Assembly: GCA_002434245.1 (NCBI GenBank)
Contig: DJJR01000057.1
Coordinates: 6,305 to 15,392, forward strand
DNA length: 9,088 nucleotides
Reading direction: 5' to 3'
Source of the DNA: Pelosinus fermentans
GTDB taxonomy: Bacteria > Bacillota > Negativicutes > DSM-13327
Part shown: in pieces, positions 5,658-9,088 of the stretch
How positions within the stretch are numbered: the stretch's first letter is position 1
Layout: each line of letters opens with the position of its first letter
Notes under the pieces: generated by a model
What the model saw: the letters and a program-made list of their open reading frames with translations, nothing else
Told to the model about the DNA's origin: nothing
Database searches by the model: none
Position numbers and translations under genes: made by a program

Positions 5658-6287
5658 ATGGTGATGGTTGATGAAATAGATTTAAATGCAAAAAAGCAAG
5701 AGACTATCTGGGTAGCACATAGTCTCTTTAATCGGTGCAAAACAAGCGGAACAACGGCAAATATTAGCTTTTTGCATGATAATACTATTTATATTTCATG
5801 TAGCGGGTCATGCTTTGGAACATTGACGGAAGATGATTTGGCGGGAGTTCCGTTATATGGAAATTCATCAAATGAAAATATAATGAAAAAACCGAGTAAG
5901 GAATTACCGCTGCATAGAGTTTTATATCAAAAGCATGTGGATGTTAAAGCCGTCATTCACACGCATTCTCCTTATGCTACGCTTTGGTCTTGCCTGCCAC
6001 ATCCTGACAGCAGAAATATAATACCAAATTATACACCGTATTTACGTATGCAGTTAGGTAAGGTTGTTGGAGTTCCCTATGCGGCACCAGGTTCGGAGGA
6101 GCTCTTTACACTTTTTGAACAGTGTGTTGGTGATGAACGAGGTTATCTTTTGCTGAATCATGGTCCTGTTGTCGGTGGGGAAACCATGATGAAGACTTTT
6201 GCAGCACTTGAAGAGCTTGAGCAGAGTGCTTGGATTGCATGTTATATCAATGAAAACAAGCATTTGAATATTAAAGAAATTAGTTGA
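5658..6287 (+). CDS. class II aldolase/adducin family protein (OtnC-like 3-oxo-tetronate 4-phosphate decarboxylase candidate)
   Basis: About 209 residues, typical of zinc-dependent class II aldolases (fuculose- and ribulose-phosphate aldolases, OtnC). Key residues, numbered from the 5658 start: catalytic-type Glu82 in 'SKELPLH', zinc ligands His101 and His103 in 'IHTHSPYAT', and the third ligand His168 in 'LLNHGPVVGG'. 'NISFLHDNTIYISCSG' near residues 35-50 is the usual N-terminal hairpin. Next to a C4 acid kinase, the expected reaction is cleavage or decarboxylation of an oxo-tetronate phosphate to dihydroxyacetone phosphate; this is inferred from context. The start is uncertain: GTG 5655, ATG 5658 and ATG 5664 share the frame, with AAGGAAAGGG at 5646-5655. 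I chose 5658 because AGGA is seven bases upstream. Confidence 0.87.
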   Translation: MVMVDEIDLNAKKQETIWVAHSLFNRCKTSGTTANISFLHDNTIYISCSGSCFGTLTEDDLAGVPLYGNSSNENIMKKPSKELPLHRVLYQKHVDVKAVIHTHSPYATLWSCLPHPDSRNIIPNYTPYLRMQLGKVVGVPYAAPGSEELFTLFEQCVGDERGYLLLNHGPVVGGETMMKTFAALEELEQSAWIACYINENKHLNIKEIS

Positions 6288-6298
6288 AGAGGAGAATT

Positions 6299-6658
6299 AT
6301 GCTACGTAAAAAAGATGTTCGTAAAGTTACAGAGTTAAAAAATCTGTTTAATGGTTCCGGTTTTTTTCATCAGCAGCATATTTTGACTCAAGAAGAAATG
6401 GATGGTCACGGCAGATTATTTGCCGATTGTAAGTTATCCTTTGGTGGCTGCGTCGGTGGTCATGTTCACCATGGTGATAGTGAGGTTTGTTATTTCCTAA
6501 GCGGTAAAGGTCGGGTCACGGATGACGAGACCGTTTATGAGGTTGAGGCTGGGGATACAAATTTTGTCAAAGATGGACAGTACCATAAAATTGAAAATAT
6601 AGGTGATGAAGAACTGCGTTATATTGCGTTGATATTATATACGCCTAAGGATGCATAA
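6299..6658 (+). CDS. small single-domain cupin protein
   Basis: A 119-residue cytoplasmic beta-barrel protein. Cupin motif 1 is 'GGHVHHGDSEVCYFLSGKG', with metal ligands His55, His57 and Glu62. Motif 2 is 'GDTNFVKDGQYHKIEN', with the fourth ligand His96. It is the last gene of the operon, starting 11 bases after the aldolase stop. ATG at 6299 has AGAGGAG at 6288-6294; an in-frame TTG at 6284 overlapping the aldolase stop is less likely. Small cupins in sugar-acid operons are often isomerases, epimerases or dioxygenase-like proteins, but nothing here fixes a reaction. It might supply the isomerase step held by OtnI in the known oxo-tetronate pathway, which is speculation. Confidence 0.85.
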   Translation: MLRKKDVRKVTELKNLFNGSGFFHQQHILTQEEMDGHGRLFADCKLSFGGCVGGHVHHGDSEVCYFLSGKGRVTDDETVYEVEAGDTNFVKDGQYHKIENIGDEELRYIALILYTPKDA

Positions 6659-6786
6659 TATCTGAATGATAGTATTGCAGTTTTTAGGAGTTAAAGATTC
6701 AACTTATAGTGATGAAAAACTCCGCGCGTTTATACGAGGCCACTGAAAAACATAGTCTTCACAGATAGCTGTGGAAATAAGTACCT

Positions 6787-6832
6787 AAAAGACGACATTC
6801 ATTCACCTATCTGGGAATGAATGTCGTCTTTT
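6787..6832. terminator. bidirectional terminator inside the left end of the IS
   Basis: A perfect 18-base inverted repeat (6787-6804 with 6815-6832, ten-base loop) begins with AAAA and ends with TTTTT, so it can terminate transcription in both directions. On the minus strand it follows the transposase stop at 6859. On the + strand it would end read-through from the cupin operon, which has no other terminator after 6658. Confidence 0.85.
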
Positions 6833-6858
6833 TGGGAGGCGCCCGCTGAAGATGCGAT

Positions 6859-8304
6859 TTATTGCCCCATCAGCTTTACTATCCGTTTTAGATTCACTGC
6901 AAATATTGCCATCGCTCCTTGAATTTCCATGCCAAACAGACCCGAGGAGGATGCAATATCATACCCGTGTCTATGTTTGAGTTCACTATTCTTAGCCTCA
7001 ATCTTGTACCGTTCCTTGGCTTTAAAGGTTTCACTTTCCTGAAACGTAGCCTGAACCAGATGCTCCTGACTTTTTATACTCACAGAATAGGTCTTGCTTT
7101 TTGCGCCGTCCTTGTAGCAGCCTTCCCGAAATTGGCATCGTTTGCATTTCTCCACGTCAAAATAATAGGTGTCGGTCTGATTCTTTCCTCGGCCTTCTTT
7201 CCCTGTCGCGCCCGACGAATGGCCAGATGTCCAGCCTTGCACACATACCGTCCCGCACCTTTATTAAATTCAAACTCGTCTTCTTTTTTTCGATTCCCTT
7301 GGGTAATCAAAGGATTTAATTTCGCCACGAGTTCGATTTCGTTTTGAGCACTGTAGAGCAGATTGTCCTCTTCGGAGTAGGCTGTATCTCCAATCACCGT
7401 CTCCACTTTCATTCCTGTTGCTTTGCTTTTTTCAATCAGTGTTTGAAGTTGCTTACCGTCGGGCTGTTCGCCTGTGGTAACCATAGCTGCCGTAATGATT
7501 CGCTCTTCACTCATTGCGATATGAGTTTTGTACCCAAAAAACGAGGAGTCTGCACTTTTGTGACCGACTTTGGCATCTGGATCAGCCGAGGTTTGCAGGT
7601 GATCTAGATCGTCTGCGACCGTTTCTTTCAGCAAGTTTAATGGTTCCCTTACCTTAGGCAGCCCAGTAAAACGTCCATCTTGTTCAATCACTGCGATCAA
7701 TTGTCGGCAGTATTCGATTTCATCTTCAATCACATCTGTAACTGGTTTGGACGGAAAGATGTTTTTTATCGATTCATCCAGCGTGTAGATGGTTTTTCTT
7801 AATTTTTTAGAACGTTCCCTCAACACTTCTTGTGGAGTCTTTTGGGTATAGCGGGCTTTGGTATGCGTCGCATCTACAATAATGCAAGTGCTGCGAATCA
7901 CACCTTTTGCAATGGCAATTTCCACGGTCTTGTCGATGAGCAGATCGAGTAGCTTCCTATCTTTAAGTCGCAACTTACGAAACTTGGTCAGCAGACTGGG
8001 ATTGATGACTTCTTCCTCTGGCGCCATATGCAGGAAAAACTTGAAGGATAAATCCGTTTTGGATCGCTCTACCAGATCGACGTCCGACAAGTCGAAGATG
8101 GATTTTAGTAGCAGATATTTAAACATCCGGACCGGGTCCACGGCGGTTCGCCCGTTATTATGACAATAGTTTTCATTCAATTCCTCGTAGACAAAGCTAA
8201 AGTCCACCAACTCGTCCATTCTCCGCAACAGATTATCCTGGGGAATGAGAATTGTATAAAGTTCTGTATACGGACTCAAGATCAATCTGCTGTTTCGCAA
8301 GCAT
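6859..8304 (-). pseudogene. IS1182-type DDE transposase, frameshifted
   Basis: The N-terminal part is open from TTG 8300 (406 codons to 7080). It has 'SPYTELYTILIPQDNLLRRM' at the start, the first catalytic Asp in 'IVDATHTKARYT' (D143) and the second in 'VIGDTAYSEEDN' (D305). The true reading then shifts by one base near 7193-7199: 'RRARQGKK' continues as 'GRGKNQTDTYYFDVEKCKRC' in the frame ending at 6859. That part carries the third acidic residue in 'RYKIEAKNSELK', fitting the R(3)E(6)K signature, and a cysteine cluster. A second slip may sit near 8277, because ATG 8304 ('MLAKQQIDL') looks like the family start but is out of frame. The shift site is not a classic slippery heptamer, so the gene is probably inactive rather than programmed. 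Confidence 0.85.
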
Positions 8305-8318
8305 CAAAAACACCAGCC

Positions 8319-8390
8319 TTTTATTTGATACTTTTAGTACATCAAATAAAAGAGACATTCTCCTCAAAAAAATGAGGATATGTCTCTTTT
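8319..8390. terminator. paired hairpins between the IS right end and the transposase
   Basis: Two overlapping hairpins lie upstream of the transposase start. The first pairs 8319-8329 with 8341-8351 (11 bases). The second pairs AAAAGAGACA (8348-8357) with TGTCTCTTTT (8381-8390), with an inner TCCTCA/TGAGGA stem. The second has A- and T-runs on both sides, so it can act as a terminator either way. Such structures commonly shield an IS from outside transcription; that role is inferred. Confidence 0.6.
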
Positions 8391-8442
8391 GGCTAATGAA
8401 GGACTTTTTCAGTGGTCTCCGTTTATACGTGCGGAGTTTTTT

Positions 8443-9088
8443 ATTTGGCTTCAGCCAGTGGAGCGTATGAAATTTGTGCTCCATAATAAGCTGAATTTGC
8501 AATAAGTCCTTCTGCTGATTTAGGGACTAATGCCATGCAAATCTCCACTTAGTCCATAGTATATTCATGATAATTCCGTCGCATAAGCATACGATGTTCG
8601 GTTTAATCCAGCTTTAGCGCAAACATAGATTTCCATTGAATTGGAATAATGAGAGACTGATTAGCGAGCTCAATTAGCCGAATATTCTCAGGGGCTTCTT
8701 CATAGCTAGAGTCTTGTTTTATAGCTATAACGCTGCTCATCAGGCAGCGTAATTGATTCATAAATAGCTGAATCAAATGGGGCGCGTATGATATTAGCTT
8801 CGATAATACCTTTATCTAATAATTCTAAGATGCGAAAGCCATCACCTTTCCATAATTGGAAGGTAACATTGAGGTATAAATTATGAAATCGATCTATCAA
8901 ATTTGGCAGTAAATAGTTCGTGAGGTAGTTACCGTATCTATCGAAATAGTTCCGGCTGCACCAGAATTGAGTTCAGTGATTTCATTCATTGTATCCTCAA
9001 CTAATCTAAAATTTGTGATACTTTTTTTGTTTAACAGTTATCTTTCTACTTGTGTTTTAAAGACAATGCTGCATAGCAAGTTCGGATA
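8443..9088 (-). pseudogene. LysR-type transcriptional regulator, heavily frameshifted and cut by the IS
   Basis: Minus-strand pieces in changing frames together follow a LysR regulator: 'FRLVEDTMNEITELNSGAAG' (linker helix and start of the effector domain), 'YLLPNLIDRFHNLY', 'VTFQLWKGDGFRILELLDKG', 'IIRAPFDSAIYESITLPDE', 'PENIRLIELANQSLIIPIQW', 'IVCLCDGIIMNILW' and 'ALVPKSAEGLIANSAYYG'. At least five frame changes or stops separate them (near 9040, 8915, 8730, 8620 and 8550). The DNA-binding helix-turn-helix would lie to the right of the window. The 3' end stops at the IS (TAA 8443-8441 is created at the junction), so the last helix is missing. It was probably the regulator of nearby hydroxy-acid genes, by position only; it cannot make a working protein. 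Confidence 0.78.

Larger units (their letters stand above)
6715..8441 (-). mobile_element. IS1182-type insertion sequence with ~36-bp terminal inverted repeats
   Basis: The ends at 6715-6750 and 8405-8441 are imperfect inverted repeats: both begin AAAAACTCCGC and end CCACTGAAAAA, agreeing at 32 of 36 aligned bases with one gap. They enclose 1727 bases holding one transposase gene on the minus strand, matching the size of this family. I see no clear target-site duplication (GATG on the left, TATT on the right), so flanking deletion or a non-duplicating insertion is possible. The right end lies in a LysR pseudogene. The left end is 56 bases after the cupin stop, and no LysR tail is recognisable there. 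Confidence 0.85.

Noticed and set aside
5327..5740. Minus-strand frame of 137 codons across the kinase-aldolase junction
   Set aside because: It is antisense to two well-supported genes, with no ribosome site or recognisable domain.
6919..7607. Plus-strand frames inside the transposase region
   Set aside because: They are the complementary strand of the clear IS1182-type transposase and carry no motifs of their own.
8233..8502. Minus-strand frame of 89 codons crossing the IS right end
   Set aside because: It runs from LysR pseudogene sequence through the terminal repeat and hairpins. Only its 'MLAKQQIDL' part matters, as the likely original transposase start.
1..9088. CRISPR array, tRNA, rRNA, riboswitch or phage genes
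   Set aside because: No regularly spaced direct repeats, no cloverleaf or rRNA segments, and no recognised riboswitch core were seen on either strand by reading alone.

Overview
This window looks like a low-GC Gram-positive (Firmicutes-type, possibly Negativicutes) chromosome. That is inferred from base composition, strong AGGAGG-type ribosome sites, TATAAT-type promoters and the gene families present; the sequence does not fix the genus. It has an intact catabolic gene set in the centre, flanked by heavily decayed DNA and an insertion sequence.

Layout. 1-960 holds no intact gene. It has a promoter/operator region, the first 47 codons of a type-2 malate/L-lactate dehydrogenase gene (+), and, joined to it head-on, the decayed end of a minus-strand operon (membrane transporter remnant followed by the start of an HMG-CoA-lyase-like gene). 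980-2326 is an intact MFS transporter of the anion:cation symporter type, closed by a terminator at 2402-2440. 2441-3171 is a gene-poor stretch with the start of a CaiB/BaiF-type CoA-transferase gene (-), several hairpins, a promoter with TGACA repeats, and what looks like the decayed start of a second isopropylmalate-dehydrogenase-like gene. 3172-6658 is a compact + strand operon: isocitrate/isopropylmalate-dehydrogenase-family enzyme, four-carbon acid sugar kinase (DUF1537), class II aldolase, and a small cupin. 6715-8441 is an IS1182-type insertion sequence whose minus-strand transposase is frameshifted. 8443-9088 is a minus-strand LysR-type regulator pseudogene with many frameshifts, cut by the IS at its 3' end and running off the window.

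How the genes may work together (inference). The transporter would import a hydroxy or sugar acid. The dehydrogenase, kinase and aldolase families are those used to turn C4 sugar acids (threonate, erythronate, oxo-tetronates) into dihydroxyacetone phosphate. Here an isopropylmalate-dehydrogenase-type enzyme stands where PdxA2 or a LtnD-type dehydrogenase would be expected, and it has Phe in place of the usual catalytic Tyr. The exact substrate is open.

The most interesting non-coding signal is a promoter element (TGACATGAAATTT, four bases, TATAAT) occurring almost identically on opposite strands in front of the dehydrogenase operon and the CoA-transferase stub. The related spacing TGTCA-N6-TGACA also occurs at the left end of the window. 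This suggests one regulon for hydroxy-acid/CoA-thioester catabolism that has been partly dismantled, with the adjacent LysR regulator gene wrecked.
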